From: a virus
Virus record (IMG/VR): IMGVR_UViG_3300020156_000008
Span: 1 to 49,526 of that record
Direction: 5' to 3' (one strand)
DNA length: 49,526 bases
Notes under the pieces: model-generated
The model's input: only the letters and a program-made list of their open reading frames with translations
Database searches by the model: none
Told to the model about the DNA's origin: nothing
Part shown: positions 1 to 8,256 of the stretch, in pieces
How positions within the stretch are numbered: the first letter of the stretch is position 1
Layout: every line of letters begins with the position of its first letter
Program-made: the position numbers and the translations under genes

Positions 1-127
1 ATTGAATCAAATTTGTTTCCCATACCTGAATCAGGCTACAGCACCAGCGGGTTTTTCGATCCGCTGTTTCCGATCTCATTGTTTGCATTTCAGATTGGAA
101 TCACGTTGTCTTCAACCTCTCTGATTC
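1..127. repeat. Left copy of 127-bp exact terminal direct repeat
   Basis: Positions 1-127 are identical to 49400-49526. An exact overlap of 127 bases is what a de Bruijn assembler run at k=127 leaves when it closes a circle, so this is most likely an assembly overlap on a circular or circularly permuted genome and not a biological end. It contains a small dyad, CAGCGG ... CCGCTG, at about 44-65. Confidence 0.95.
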
Positions 128-861
128 CAGGTGAAAAAGCAAAAGGCTCCTATTTCTTCCGTAATGACTCCGTTCCACTTCCACGTCCTTGTACCTATCT
201 TGCTTGGAATCGTCTCTGCCGTCTCGGCAATGCAGAATCCACCCACTTCGTTATCCCCTTCCTGCCATCCCTACGTGAGGAAGATGAAGTCGGAATCGCC
301 ATCAGTGAACGAGGTAAACGAGTTTCATCCCTGAGTCGACGATCGCCACATCACGTTCGTGACTCACAAAAGAGGATAATCTGGGGCAATGTTTACACAG
401 CACACGCTCGACCTGAGTCCAATGTGGGTGACATTCTTGTCGGTTCTATTGATCGCAGCAATTTTGCTGAGTCACTGGTCACTCCGTCGGCGGCTCAAGA
501 CCCGGCAACGGCGCAAGAGCCGATTCGCTCTCGTTTTGAATTCATTGCCAGCCATGGTGTTCTTGGTCTCCATGCTGTTAATAGTGAGCTTGCTCTTCCA
601 CCGATAAAGCGGCTGCTATTTCAGTTCACGAGTCAGCAGTCCGCAGCCGAATGGGGAGTCGCTTATGCGGAGTGCCATTTTGCGATTCGACGAGACAAGG
701 GACTCATTGAAGCTGATTTCAGAGAAATGATTCACGAACACATTACCGCAAAGCAGGTTCGGCAACAGAATGAATCGCAAGAAATAGGGGCTGAACCAAG
801 CGGGAGAAAATCATCCTCAAAAATGAGCAGATTTGGGGATATTGATCTACTAAACCTATGA
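13..861 (+). CDS. Unknown protein ending in an RFGDID tail; start uncertain
   Basis: Open frame ending at 861. Its last residues are MSRFGDIDLLNL, which match the tail of the protein at 1234-2232 and an internal motif of the one at 5706-6491, so at least the 3' end is coding. The start is unclear. The frame has no ATG with a Shine-Dalgarno site near the left edge; TTG at 13 is the first usual start after the join, and the frame stays open across the join back to about 49,352. ATG at 727 overlaps a stop codon in another frame (ATGA) and would give only about 44 residues. Codon choice in the middle looks protein-like, but the 389-607 frame inside it also looks plausible and both cannot easily be right. 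No domain recognised. Confidence 0.5.
   Translation: MFPIPESGYSTSGFFDPLFPISLFAFQIGITLSSTSLIPGEKAKGSYFFRNDSVPLPRPCTYLAWNRLCRLGNAESTHFVIPFLPSLREEDEVGIAISERGKRVSSLSRRSPHHVRDSQKRIIWGNVYTAHARPESNVGDILVGSIDRSNFAESLVTPSAAQDPATAQEPIRSRFEFIASHGVLGLHAVNSELALPPIKRLLFQFTSQQSAAEWGVAYAECHFAIRRDKGLIEADFREMIHEHITAKQVRQQNESQEIGAEPSGRKSSSKMSRFGDIDLLNL
389..607 (+). CDS. Possible small two-helix membrane protein, alternative to the 13-861 frame
   Basis: A 72-residue frame with ATG at 389 and purine-rich sequence (AGAGGATAAT, then GGGG) upstream. It has two hydrophobic segments, roughly residues 12-28 and 50-70, separated by a strongly basic loop (RRRLKTRQRRKSR). That layout is seen in small phage membrane proteins such as class II holins. 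It lies wholly inside the 13-861 frame in another phase. A shifted reading of coding DNA can produce hydrophobic strings, so this is offered as an alternative. Confidence 0.35.
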   Translation: MFTQHTLDLSPMWVTFLSVLLIAAILLSHWSLRRRLKTRQRRKSRFALVLNSLPAMVFLVSMLLIVSLLFHR

Positions 862-902
862 GAAATGACAGGAAATTAGGAAAATTTTGCTCAAAATGGC
901 CA

Positions 903-940
903 TTGCTTAATTTCTTGTAATTCTTTATTCTAAAATGGCC
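903..940 (+). promoter_or_regulatory. Candidate sigma70-type promoter with AAAATGGCC repeat
   Basis: TTGCTT (903-908), a 17-bp spacer and TATTCT (926-931) lie in an AT-rich gap before the gene at 976. The 9-mer AAAATGGCC occurs at 893-901 and again at 932-940, one copy just upstream of the -35 and one just after the -10. This is an arrangement expected of operator sites. Confidence 0.45.
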
Positions 941-975
941 TAAAAATCAGGCAATCACGCAGAAGGAAAATCATC

Positions 976-1206
976 ATGGCAAACGGTTTTGAATCACTCG
1001 CGACGCTCCTACCTGCCAAGGGTGCTAATTTGCAACCCGTGACTCGCGAGCCTCTGGACGCAACAGTTGAGTTTCTGGACCCGACCGGAACCTTCAAGAC
1101 TCTGAAGTTCAATCTCGCAGAGCATGACGGCCGCGTCGGAATCAGCAAGCATATCATTTGGGCGATGAATAACAGCGTTGAGTTGAGAATCGTCCGCAAA
1201 TCTTAA
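976..1206 (+). CDS. Small protein of unknown function (76 aa)
   Basis: ATG at 976 follows AGAAGGA with good spacing. The 76-residue product is soluble-looking, with no membrane segment or motif I recognise. It is the first gene after the candidate promoter at 903 and is followed after 27 bases by the 332-aa gene, so the two are probably co-transcribed. Confidence 0.7.
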   Translation: MANGFESLATLLPAKGANLQPVTREPLDATVEFLDPTGTFKTLKFNLAEHDGRVGISKHIIWAMNNSVELRIVRKS

Positions 1207-1233
1207 TCACCTCGAATCACTAGGACAATCACA

Positions 1234-2232
1234 ATGACTCAAGAAATCACCTTCGACATTGACCTTGGCGCTGATGATGCATTGAATCGCGCTCTGGAAA
1301 TCGGCCTTCAATACGTTCGTTGTTCACTGACTGGTCAAATCGTATCGGTCGCAAGCAATGAAGCGATTCAGAAGGCTATCGCTTTTGAGCGTTTCCAGCG
1401 GCCATTCCAGCCAATTGAGCAGATCATTGATTCGCTTGAAACTCGCTGGCTGATTCAATCTTCCCGCCCTGCTCCTCACTTGACTGCCGCAAAGTCAAAG
1501 GATGGATTCCGATTTCTTCGTGAATTTTATCCTGTTGATCTTTTCGCGATTCTCGCCTCGCGTCTCGTATTTGAAAATATGGCGGCCGTTCGTGAACTGG
1601 AATCAACTGATTTGAAATTGCGCAAAATGCAATGGCTTGTCGAGTTTCAAAATTGGCAACGTGGTGAATCAGAGCAGTTGATGAAGCTACTCGACACGCT
1701 TATTCAGCTGGATGCGATTCACAATATTCGCCATGCCCTTTATTCCCTTGAAGTGCGTGACACTGTTAAATTGATTCGCGATAACGAATTCAATTTCGAC
1801 ACGTTCGCCGCCTTCGTTGACATGGTGGAAAACTGCGGATTCATCGCATTGTCCACCATGAAGAATCCGCCGAATGGCAACAGCATGGCCTTGTCGGCGG
1901 CGATTGCTCTCATTGACATGACTCCGGAGCAGTTGGTTTTAGAAGAAGAAAAAGACAGAAAGGTTGCCGCGAATCGCATGCTGGTCGCGTCTGCCAATGC
2001 TCGTAATTCTGGCAAGTCTGGTAAGGTGACAGTGAATCGCGGACTCAAGGCTGTTATCAGTCTCGCAGAGGTCCGCGATGTTCTGCCGCCGACTCTAGCT
2101 GCCAAATACGCAGAGCAGTTGGAAAAGCGCAGACCTAAAAAAGCGGCAACCACTGGTGATTCCAAACCGAAGTCAAGCAAAGCGGTCCTCAAGGCTGCCG
2201 AGCGTTTCGGCGATATCAATTTTGACTTCTAG
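1234..2232 (+). CDS. Unknown early protein with RFGDI C-terminal tail (332 aa)
   Basis: A 332-residue, mostly helical-looking protein with no family I recognise. The last third is basic and low in complexity (KKAATTGDSKPKSSK) and ends AERFGDINFDF. The same kind of tail ends the 13-861 frame (RFGDIDLLNL), and a related RFGNFDAIDF lies near the end of the 5706-6491 product. An acidic tail with a terminal aromatic residue after a flexible linker resembles the protein-docking tails of SSB proteins and T7 gp2.5; that role is inference. It is followed 11 bases later by the helicase gene, with AGGAG in the gap, so it belongs to the replication operon. Confidence 0.8.
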   Translation: MTQEITFDIDLGADDALNRALEIGLQYVRCSLTGQIVSVASNEAIQKAIAFERFQRPFQPIEQIIDSLETRWLIQSSRPAPHLTAAKSKDGFRFLREFYPVDLFAILASRLVFENMAAVRELESTDLKLRKMQWLVEFQNWQRGESEQLMKLLDTLIQLDAIHNIRHALYSLEVRDTVKLIRDNEFNFDTFAAFVDMVENCGFIALSTMKNPPNGNSMALSAAIALIDMTPEQLVLEEEKDRKVAANRMLVASANARNSGKSGKVTVNRGLKAVISLAEVRDVLPPTLAAKYAEQLEKRRPKKAATTGDSKPKSSKAVLKAAERFGDINFDF

Positions 2233-2243
2233 GAGATTGAGTC

Positions 2244-4250
2244 ATGAACAACCCACTCCCACGCACAAGCTTGCTCGCTCGCTCTCTCGCCAAGACTCCA
2301 ATGCAGCGAGCCGCCGAAATCGAAACGAAGCTGAATCCAAAAGAGGAAGCCAAGGCCAATGCCCTCGTTGCACAGATTCTTGAGTCAGCGGTTGAACGCA
2401 AGATTGACTCGGAAATCGAAGAAGAGCACTCGATCGAAAGCACATATGAGCCCGGCATTGACTACAAGCCAGCGACTCAATCCGCAACTCGTTTCCAGCT
2501 ACCGGCTGAAAGCGAATCTGGTCTGTGGAATCCGGATATTACGCTTGATGAATCACAGGTTGAAGCGGTAGCGGCACTGGCGAAGGTTCAATACGGTTGC
2601 CTCATTGGGGCGGCTGGTACGGGCAAAACGACGGTCCAGAAGTATCTGATTCACAAACTCGTTTACGGTGATTCTGCCGTGGAAGTAAAGCAGTTGTCAG
2701 ATGGCCAAGGACTCAACATTGCAATGGTCGCCTTTACTGGCATGGCCGTTCAAGTGATGAAGTCCAACTTGCCAAGCTGGATGCACCAGTGCTGCAAGAC
2801 GATTCATGGTCTGCTGGAGTTTGCGCCTGAACAGGTTGAATCAACAAAGTCGGGACAGATGACTCGTATCTTCGTTCCGCAGCGGCACAACCTTCGCAAG
2901 TTAGACCATGATATCATCATCATCGATGAAGCATCCATGGTCGGACTCGACTTGTGGAAGCAACTGCTCGCCGCCTGCAAGCGCGGGACTCGCATTTATA
3001 TGACGGGTGACTTGAATCAGCTTCCGCCTATCATTGGCCAGCCGATTTTCGCCTATGCATTGAGTCACTGGCATGTTAGTGAACTGACTAAGGTTCACCG
3101 GCAGAAGGAAGTGGGAGCGAATCGCATTGTCGAAGTTGCTCACCAAGTCTTGAATGGTAAGCAGCCGTCTTTCGACAATCAGAAGGGGAATCCCGACTGG
3201 CGAGTCATCTTCCAGGAACTGCCGGCGAGTCCGGTAGAAGCCAACAAGATGATTTTGAACATCTTGAATCAAATCAGAAAGCGTCAACTGAACCCTGCCG
3301 ACCCCAATTCCGCAATCATCTATGACCCCTATCGGGATCGCGTGATGACTGCCGGTAACGGATTCGATAACAACAAGACCTCCTCAATGGTTCAGCAAGC
3401 CCCGCTTAATGAGCAGTTGAGCATCTTGATTCAACCACCGGATGAAGCCCACCCTCGCTTCATCATTGATGCCGGTAGGGCGCAGAAGAAATTCGCAGTG
3501 AATCTGCGGGTAATGGCAACCAAGAATGAAGCACCGAGCACGCTTGATCGAGTCACCAATGGCATGACCGGCGTGATCACGGATATCGTTCGTAACGGAC
3601 ATTACAAGGGCAAGTATGACCTCTTTGGAATCGAATCTGAAGTTATGGCAGCAACACGGGCGCGCATTGCTGATTTGCGAAACCCCTTTGCTGGCGAGTC
3701 AAATCCTGCTTCTCTCGAAGAACTGGCCAACTTCAGTTTTGATTCGGATGAGGGGGAAGAGGATCTTTCTCTCGAATCGGGGGAGTCGCAAGAAGAAATC
3801 GAAGGTGGCGGTGCTGCATCTCACATCGTCCACGTGCGATTCGATAATGGCGCGGTTAGGCAGTTCGCTTCCAAGGCCAGTGTCGAGTCCTTGCAACTCG
3901 CTTACTGTTCAACGGTTGCCAAGTGCCAAGGCAGTCAGTTCGATTGCGCCGTTATCATTTGCCATCATGCCGAAAAGGCGCAGCTGAGTCGCGAATGGCT
4001 CTACACTGCGATCACTAGGGCGACGAAGCGAGTCATCATTTTGGGCACACCATATGCGATTCGTTATGCCATTAGCCGACAAAAGATCAAGGGAGCGACT
4101 CTCGCCGACAAGATCGAGCGGTATCGGGCAATGGCGCAGGAAGGGCTGGACGTCGGTTATGCTAAGTTTAGAGTCAACGTGCCATTGAGCATCGAGACTT
4201 ATGACCTAGCTGCTCCGGCAACTGTTTATTCGATGGAGCTTGAGTCATGA
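2244..4250 (+). CDS. SF1 DNA helicase, RecD/Dda-like
   Basis: A 668-residue superfamily 1 helicase. Visible motifs in order: Walker A GAAGTGKTT (122-130), Walker B IIIDEAS (Asp228-Glu229), motif III GDLNQLPP (from about 255), a motif V region with AKCQGSQFDCAVI, and motif VI YTAITRATKRV near the end. The C-terminal block is the UvrD_C_2 type found in RecD, TraA and T4 Dda, enzymes that unwind DNA 5' to 3'. Residues 1-95 are charged, with no recognised domain. An acidic insert (DSDEGEEDLSLESGE) splits the C-terminal part. AGGAG precedes the ATG. It probably works with the polymerase and the recombination genes downstream, either at forks or in strand annealing. Confidence 0.92.
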   Translation: MNNPLPRTSLLARSLAKTPMQRAAEIETKLNPKEEAKANALVAQILESAVERKIDSEIEEEHSIESTYEPGIDYKPATQSATRFQLPAESESGLWNPDITLDESQVEAVAALAKVQYGCLIGAAGTGKTTVQKYLIHKLVYGDSAVEVKQLSDGQGLNIAMVAFTGMAVQVMKSNLPSWMHQCCKTIHGLLEFAPEQVESTKSGQMTRIFVPQRHNLRKLDHDIIIIDEASMVGLDLWKQLLAACKRGTRIYMTGDLNQLPPIIGQPIFAYALSHWHVSELTKVHRQKEVGANRIVEVAHQVLNGKQPSFDNQKGNPDWRVIFQELPASPVEANKMILNILNQIRKRQLNPADPNSAIIYDPYRDRVMTAGNGFDNNKTSSMVQQAPLNEQLSILIQPPDEAHPRFIIDAGRAQKKFAVNLRVMATKNEAPSTLDRVTNGMTGVITDIVRNGHYKGKYDLFGIESEVMAATRARIADLRNPFAGESNPASLEELANFSFDSDEGEEDLSLESGESQEEIEGGGAASHIVHVRFDNGAVRQFASKASVESLQLAYCSTVAKCQGSQFDCAVIICHHAEKAQLSREWLYTAITRATKRVIILGTPYAIRYAISRQKIKGATLADKIERYRAMAQEGLDVGYAKFRVNVPLSIETYDLAAPATVYSMELES

Positions 4251-4453
4251 AAGTGTATCAACTGTTGGAATTTCTGCAAAATCAGAATTCAGAAGCTCAT
4301 GTCGAATTTCGTGACTCGACTTTCAATCGTCAATGCCCTTGCAATAGTGTGACTGTAACCAGACGAAAATCTGGCAGCAAGAAAAATGAATCAGGTGAAG
4401 CAGAAGACACCTTTACGCAGATTGTTCAGTTGTCAAACAGTTTCCCTCGGTAG
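4247..4453 (+). CDS. Small protein of unknown function (68 aa)
   Basis: The ATG overlaps the helicase stop as ATGA, the usual sign of translational coupling. The product starts MKVYQLLEFLQNQNSEAHV, a helix-rich opening, and has a Cys-x-Cys pair in the middle. No family recognised. Confidence 0.7.
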   Translation: MKVYQLLEFLQNQNSEAHVEFRDSTFNRQCPCNSVTVTRRKSGSKKNESGEAEDTFTQIVQLSNSFPR

Positions 4454-4459
4454 CGAGAA

Positions 4460-4663
4460 ATGCGAGTCATAACTTGCCTCTTCTGCCGGAATCCATCAGT
4501 GAATCAATTCGGCACCAGCCCTTTTAATCAAATGGGGCAGGTGTCGAAGTGGCCGACTATTTTCATGCATGATTCGTGCTGCAAGGAAGTCACTGATTCA
4601 CTACGAGAAATAGCAGGGGACGACAGTTCCTTGCTAATCCAATACATCAACAAGGTAACGTAA
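4460..4663 (+). CDS. Small cysteine-rich protein, possible zinc binder (67 aa)
   Basis: A 67-residue product with CLFC near the N-terminus and HDSCC near residue 40, which together could hold one zinc ion. Function unknown. It sits six bases after the previous gene and one base before the next. Confidence 0.65.
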   Translation: MRVITCLFCRNPSVNQFGTSPFNQMGQVSKWPTIFMHDSCCKEVTDSLREIAGDDSSLLIQYINKVT

Positions 4664-4664
4664 C

Positions 4665-4907
4665 ATGGCTCCGCGCAAGATCATCATCGATGGCGACTCG
4701 GTATTCATCTACGGCACAGTCATGTGCAAAGATGGAGTCAACAGGGATATTACCTTTGTGCATGAGTCAGATTTTTGGCCAATACTTCCAGTTTCGGTAA
4801 CTACCAGAGACGGTGTTTATCTTAATGTAATTGAGTCGCCGCGGCATTTCCAAAATTGGAGAAAACGTGGTGACATACAAGCCACAGAGGGGAGACCAAA
4901 GCCATGA
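4665..4907 (+). CDS. Small protein of unknown function (80 aa)
   Basis: Starts one base after the previous stop (TAACATG). The product has alternating hydrophobic residues suggestive of beta strands (KIIIDGDSVFIYGTV) and a basic end. Its stop overlaps the next start as ATGATGA. Confidence 0.65.
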   Translation: MAPRKIIIDGDSVFIYGTVMCKDGVNRDITFVHESDFWPILPVSVTTRDGVYLNVIESPRHFQNWRKRGDIQATEGRPKP

Positions 4908-5356
4908 TGATTCGTCATATTAAAGGTGCCCAGCATATCATCGGGCAGGACCAAGGATACCTCGGCTTGCCAGTCAAGTGGGTCCAAAAACTCACTATGG
5001 TTGATGGAGTCGAACGCATGGCTCCCTTCATGGAGACTGCCTGGGAACCTACTCCGGCTGAACTAGAACGAATCAATGCTGGCCACTCGATCATCATCTC
5101 AATAATGGGAGTCCAGCATCCTCCCATCATGCTTTCTGTGACTGACGAGAAAGTCGAGAGTGAATCACTCGATGCCAAAGCTAAGTTGGTCAAACAAGCC
5201 ATGGAAGCTCTTGAGTCATTAAAGATTCATCTTGGCAGCGTTCTGTATGCGAATCTTGGACGAGTCGTTGAGCCCTCAATAGCCGGGGATAAGTTGCAGT
5301 GGGATTACAATCGAGTGTGTAATGCGCTGCGAGAGGTCGAGAGGATTAACAAATGA
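4904..5356 (+). CDS. Unknown early protein (150 aa)
   Basis: A 150-residue protein, ATG at 4904 inside the end of the previous gene. The N-terminal half contains a WEPTPAELERINAG segment followed by a hydrophobic HPPIML stretch. The C-terminal half is helical and possibly coiled-coil (VKQAMEALESLKIHL). I do not recognise the family. It is coupled to the next gene by ATGA. Confidence 0.75.
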   Translation: MMIRHIKGAQHIIGQDQGYLGLPVKWVQKLTMVDGVERMAPFMETAWEPTPAELERINAGHSIIISIMGVQHPPIMLSVTDEKVESESLDAKAKLVKQAMEALESLKIHLGSVLYANLGRVVEPSIAGDKLQWDYNRVCNALREVERINK

Positions 5357-5709
5357 ATCACCGGATCATTGACTGCACGATTCACAAGCTGACCGGTCCG
5401 CAGGTGCTGGAGCAAGTGCTGCGACTATTCCGTCAGTCAAAGTCGGACCCGGTCGTGATCGAAACGGAGCGCGGCCAAGGTGAGGCTATGATTCAGAAGA
5501 TTCGAACTGAATTGAGTCGCACCCGTCGCCGATACCAGAAAGAAGGAATTGCCGTCAGTCAATTCGGATTCAAGGACGAACCTATGGGGGTACCGACTAT
5601 CCCCGGTGTTGTGCAGCATGAGTATCACATGATTCAGTTTCATGTGACGCCGCTCCAACAGATGAAGAACATGGCCGACAGACTTAGCGATTTGGAGATG
5701 CAACTGTGA
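5353..5709 (+). CDS. Unknown early protein (118 aa)
   Basis: ATG at 5353 overlaps the preceding stop (ATGA), and the stop overlaps the following GTG start (GTGA). It is therefore locked into a translationally coupled chain running from 4904 to 7495. No recognised motif. Confidence 0.72.
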   Translation: MNHRIIDCTIHKLTGPQVLEQVLRLFRQSKSDPVVIETERGQGEAMIQKIRTELSRTRRRYQKEGIAVSQFGFKDEPMGVPTIPGVVQHEYHMIQFHVTPLQQMKNMADRLSDLEMQL

Positions 5710-6491
5710 CTCAGAAGTTTTCAATCCTCGGTGCTTACAAGGCGAAGCAAGCAACGCCGGCACCTATTCAGAAGGAATCACTCGATGCCAACACCAGTGA
5801 ATCAATCTCAATCCCAATCACTTCCGCCGGGGACGTATCAGGCAATGCTGACAGCAGCGGAATTCAGAACGAATCAATCGTTGTTGAAGCGGCTGCTCAA
5901 GACAAGACGACTCGCACGTCACTACTGGGCAAGCGAATTCAGAGTGGAGCAACTGGTGCCGCTGTACAGTCAGGAAGCGATTCAAAGGCGAACGCTAATG
6001 TCGCTGGATCTGGAAGTCCAGGGACAAGTCTTGCGGCAAAACCTTCACTTCTAGCAGGGGTAGCCAAGGCGGCGCAGCGGAAAGAGGCACTGAGTCAAGA
6101 TCACTCATACCTCTTCGCTGAAATGCCAGAGGACTATAAAGAACTGGTCGATCGTTTCGATGCTATGCTCGTTCGCGATAATGGCATTGATTTCGTGAAT
6201 CTCGATCTCGCCCGTGCCTATGTGAAGAAAATCATGATAATGCTAAAAGAGCAACCGGAACTGGATGGACTCACCCAGGACCGCGACGTTCGCAACATCA
6301 TCATGTTCATTCGCTCTCTCAAGGAATCAGCCGTTGAGCAGGTTGCCGAGAAGAAAGTGAAGGGCGAGAAGCGCAAGGCGACTGCGGCTGCCAAGAAGGT
6401 GAATCGATTCGGCAATTTCGATGCCATCGACTTCAACAGCATGCCCGACACGCTGGATGCTTTCGCAGATATGAAGGACATTGAGCTATGA
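5706..6491 (+). CDS. Unknown early protein with low-complexity N-half and RFGNFD motif (261 aa)
   Basis: GTG start at 5706, overlapping the previous stop by four bases. Residues 1-125 are low in complexity (Ser, Ala, Thr, Gln, Gly) and probably disordered. Residues 130-215 look folded (YLFAEMPEDYKELVDRFDAM). A Lys/Ala-rich linker leads to VNRFGNFDAIDFNSMPDT near the end, the same motif that ends the proteins at 13-861 and 1234-2232. The arrangement suggests a scaffold or docking protein of the replication complex; this is inference. Confidence 0.75.
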   Translation: MTQKFSILGAYKAKQATPAPIQKESLDANTSESISIPITSAGDVSGNADSSGIQNESIVVEAAAQDKTTRTSLLGKRIQSGATGAAVQSGSDSKANANVAGSGSPGTSLAAKPSLLAGVAKAAQRKEALSQDHSYLFAEMPEDYKELVDRFDAMLVRDNGIDFVNLDLARAYVKKIMIMLKEQPELDGLTQDRDVRNIIMFIRSLKESAVEQVAEKKVKGEKRKATAAAKKVNRFGNFDAIDFNSMPDTLDAFADMKDIEL

Positions 6492-7495
6492 ATCAAGTAG
6501 CCATCGCCGACGATGTGGGTGGAACTCTCGAAGTTGATGGTCGTGAATTCATAGTCACGAGTCACAGCATCGACGGAACCTTTGAATCGTGTCCAAGACG
6601 CTTCGAGTTCCGCCACATCTACCAACAACTTCCCGTCAACGAGATCGTCGGCCTTGCCGCTGAAGTTGGCACTGCTCTGCACGAAGCGACTCAAGAGTGG
6701 ACGAAGGAACGCGACGATGACGCCAGTGACATTGCACTCCTCAAGTGGTGGCCGTGGATTCTCGAAGAGAAACGCCGTGATGCGGGACTGGTGGATTATA
6801 AGCGTACGCTCGAAAATGCTCTTATGCTGCTCGATCGAATCAGATCTGATCCATTTTGGGATGACTGGGAAGTGGCACGTCTCCCGAATGGTGAGCATGC
6901 TATCGAGTTACCGTGGCGAATCAACCATACGAGTCTCGGATCATTCCCACACCCAATTACCGGCAAGGCTGTATTTCTGGCGACTCAAGGTAAGATCGAC
7001 TGGATTCTACGTCATCGTCGTGAGCGGTGGCGGTATATGGTATGTGACCTTAAGACGACTATCCTTGGTGAACCTGCGCAACAAGCGAGCTTTCGATTCA
7101 GTGGACAAGCAGGACAATATGGTCTTGTGCTCAGTGCGGCCATTGGTCATGATTGGCAGACTAAGGGTATGGAAGTTACATACTTGGTGGCAGAATTCGG
7201 CGAGTATGGAGAGCCCGAAGTCAGACCAATGACTCACAAGCTTGAGCCGCTTGAGATCTGGGATGCTATCGAATCCAAGAATGAGCGGCTCGATCGAATG
7301 ATTCGCATGGGCAATAATGGGTTCTGGCCCAGGCGGAGCCATGGCTGTGCATTCTATGGGACTCCATGCGGGTTCTTAGACATTTGCCATCGGCGTGATC
7401 CGGAGTTCTTGGACAAGTGGTTCCGATTCGATCGGCCAGACGAGTTCAAGAAGGAATCACGCATCTATGAACCCTATTGGATTCTGGAGGCTTGA
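6488..7495 (+). CDS. RecB/Cas4-like PD-(D/E)XK nuclease with four-cysteine set
   Basis: A 335-residue nuclease of the PD-(D/E)XK superfamily (PDDEXK_1, as in RecB, AddB and Cas4). Visible features in order: SCPRRFEF with Cys35, GTALHE with His65, GKIDWI with Asp171, VCDLKTT with Asp187 and Lys189, and the GQAGQY helix near 206-211. Cys35 together with Cys287, Cys294 and Cys300 reproduces the one-plus-three cysteine pattern that holds an iron-sulphur cluster in AddB and Cas4. The ATG overlaps the previous stop (ATGA). With the Sak4-like ATPase and the RecD-like helicase it makes up a recombination and end-processing set. Confidence 0.88.
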   Translation: MNQVAIADDVGGTLEVDGREFIVTSHSIDGTFESCPRRFEFRHIYQQLPVNEIVGLAAEVGTALHEATQEWTKERDDDASDIALLKWWPWILEEKRRDAGLVDYKRTLENALMLLDRIRSDPFWDDWEVARLPNGEHAIELPWRINHTSLGSFPHPITGKAVFLATQGKIDWILRHRRERWRYMVCDLKTTILGEPAQQASFRFSGQAGQYGLVLSAAIGHDWQTKGMEVTYLVAEFGEYGEPEVRPMTHKLEPLEIWDAIESKNERLDRMIRMGNNGFWPRRSHGCAFYGTPCGFLDICHRRDPEFLDKWFRFDRPDEFKKESRIYEPYWILEA

Positions 7496-7564
7496 ATGGA
7501 AATCGTCATTGGAGCCATTCTGCTTGTTGTCTTTCTCTTCATCTGGCAGCAAGCCTATAAATAA
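7496..7564 (+). CDS. 22-residue membrane micropeptide
   Basis: ATG at 7496 directly after the nuclease stop, preceded by a strong GGAGG (TTCTGGAGGCTTGAATG). The product MEIVIGAILLVVFLFIWQQA plus YK is a single hydrophobic helix. The perfect ribosome site and tight spacing argue that it is translated. The role is unknown; such peptides are sometimes holin-like or act on host membrane proteins. Confidence 0.6.
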   Translation: MEIVIGAILLVVFLFIWQQAYK

Positions 7565-7577
7565 GGAAATATGAATC

Positions 7578-7985
7578 ATGGATGAAGGATACATCTTTTA
7601 CGTAGGGCCAATGTATCATGACATACTCAGAAGGAATGGAGGTAATTTTCCAGATTCAACTGATGATGAGATCATTGATTCTTTTTGTTGCTGGTACATT
7701 GCTAGGTGCTGCCATCTGGCGATTCTTGAGATACCTGCTCAGGTCACTCTGGAAGGTGACACTGACATTACGGTCAATCTCAGAAACATCATGGCTGGCT
7801 GCATCAAGGCGTATGGTCTTGATTCAGATGATGGAGAAATCCGAAATCGAATCATGAACTTGATGCCATTGGCGAGGCTACGTGCCTTTACGCAAGGTAT
7901 GACATGGAGTGATCGATTCCAGGCCTGGCTGGATAGCGGTGGGCATAGCTACAACGTAGTCACGCGGGAGCCTGACGCAATTTAA
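7578..7985 (+). CDS. Unknown protein (135 aa)
   Basis: AAGGAA precedes an ATG at 7571, and the in-frame start used here is ATG at 7578. The product is acidic, with a cysteine-rich stretch (DSFCCWYIARCCHL) near residue 35 and a Trp/Phe-rich end. No family recognised. A second frame, 7618-7857, overlaps it and would encode a membrane helix. Confidence 0.65.
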   Translation: MDEGYIFYVGPMYHDILRRNGGNFPDSTDDEIIDSFCCWYIARCCHLAILEIPAQVTLEGDTDITVNLRNIMAGCIKAYGLDSDDGEIRNRIMNLMPLARLRAFTQGMTWSDRFQAWLDSGGHSYNVVTREPDAI

Positions 7986-7997
7986 GGACTGATTCAA

Positions 7998-8201
7998 ATG
8001 TCATATCAAGGAAAAAAGCCAGAACCCGAGGGCACCGGTCCGATTCGTGCTATGTATCAGTTGATGCTAAGCATGGTTATATTCACCGGTCTCGTGCTGT
8101 TTGGCTATTTCCTTGCTATGATTCCGATCGGCATTCTCATGCTGCTGCGTAGCTTGACACAAGCCCTTAGCTGGGACGTGCCCTTCAACGAAGGACTCTG
8201 A
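7998..8201 (+). CDS. Small membrane protein (67 aa)
   Basis: ATG at 7998 with AAGGA upstream. A polar N-terminus is followed by two closely spaced hydrophobic segments (about 18-40 and 42-52; MLSMVIFTGLVLFGYFLAM is the core), ending in an acidic tail. Probably an inner-membrane protein, function unknown. Confidence 0.7.
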   Translation: MSYQGKKPEPEGTGPIRAMYQLMLSMVIFTGLVLFGYFLAMIPIGILMLLRSLTQALSWDVPFNEGL

Positions 8202-8256
8202 TTCAAAGTGGCGCACTGAATCAGTACCGACTATGCGCTCAAACCGGAGAAAGTGC

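Noticed and set aside
131-334. 67-aa frame with a signal-like start (GTG at 131)
   Set aside because: No Shine-Dalgarno site before the GTG or the internal ATG at 164, and it lies inside the longer 13-861 frame that ends in a shared motif.
7618-7857. 79-aa frame with a membrane helix overlapping the gene at 7578
   Set aside because: The 135-aa frame is longer, fits the gene spacing on both sides and reads as a mixed globular protein; the hydrophobic string may be a shifted reading. Not excluded.
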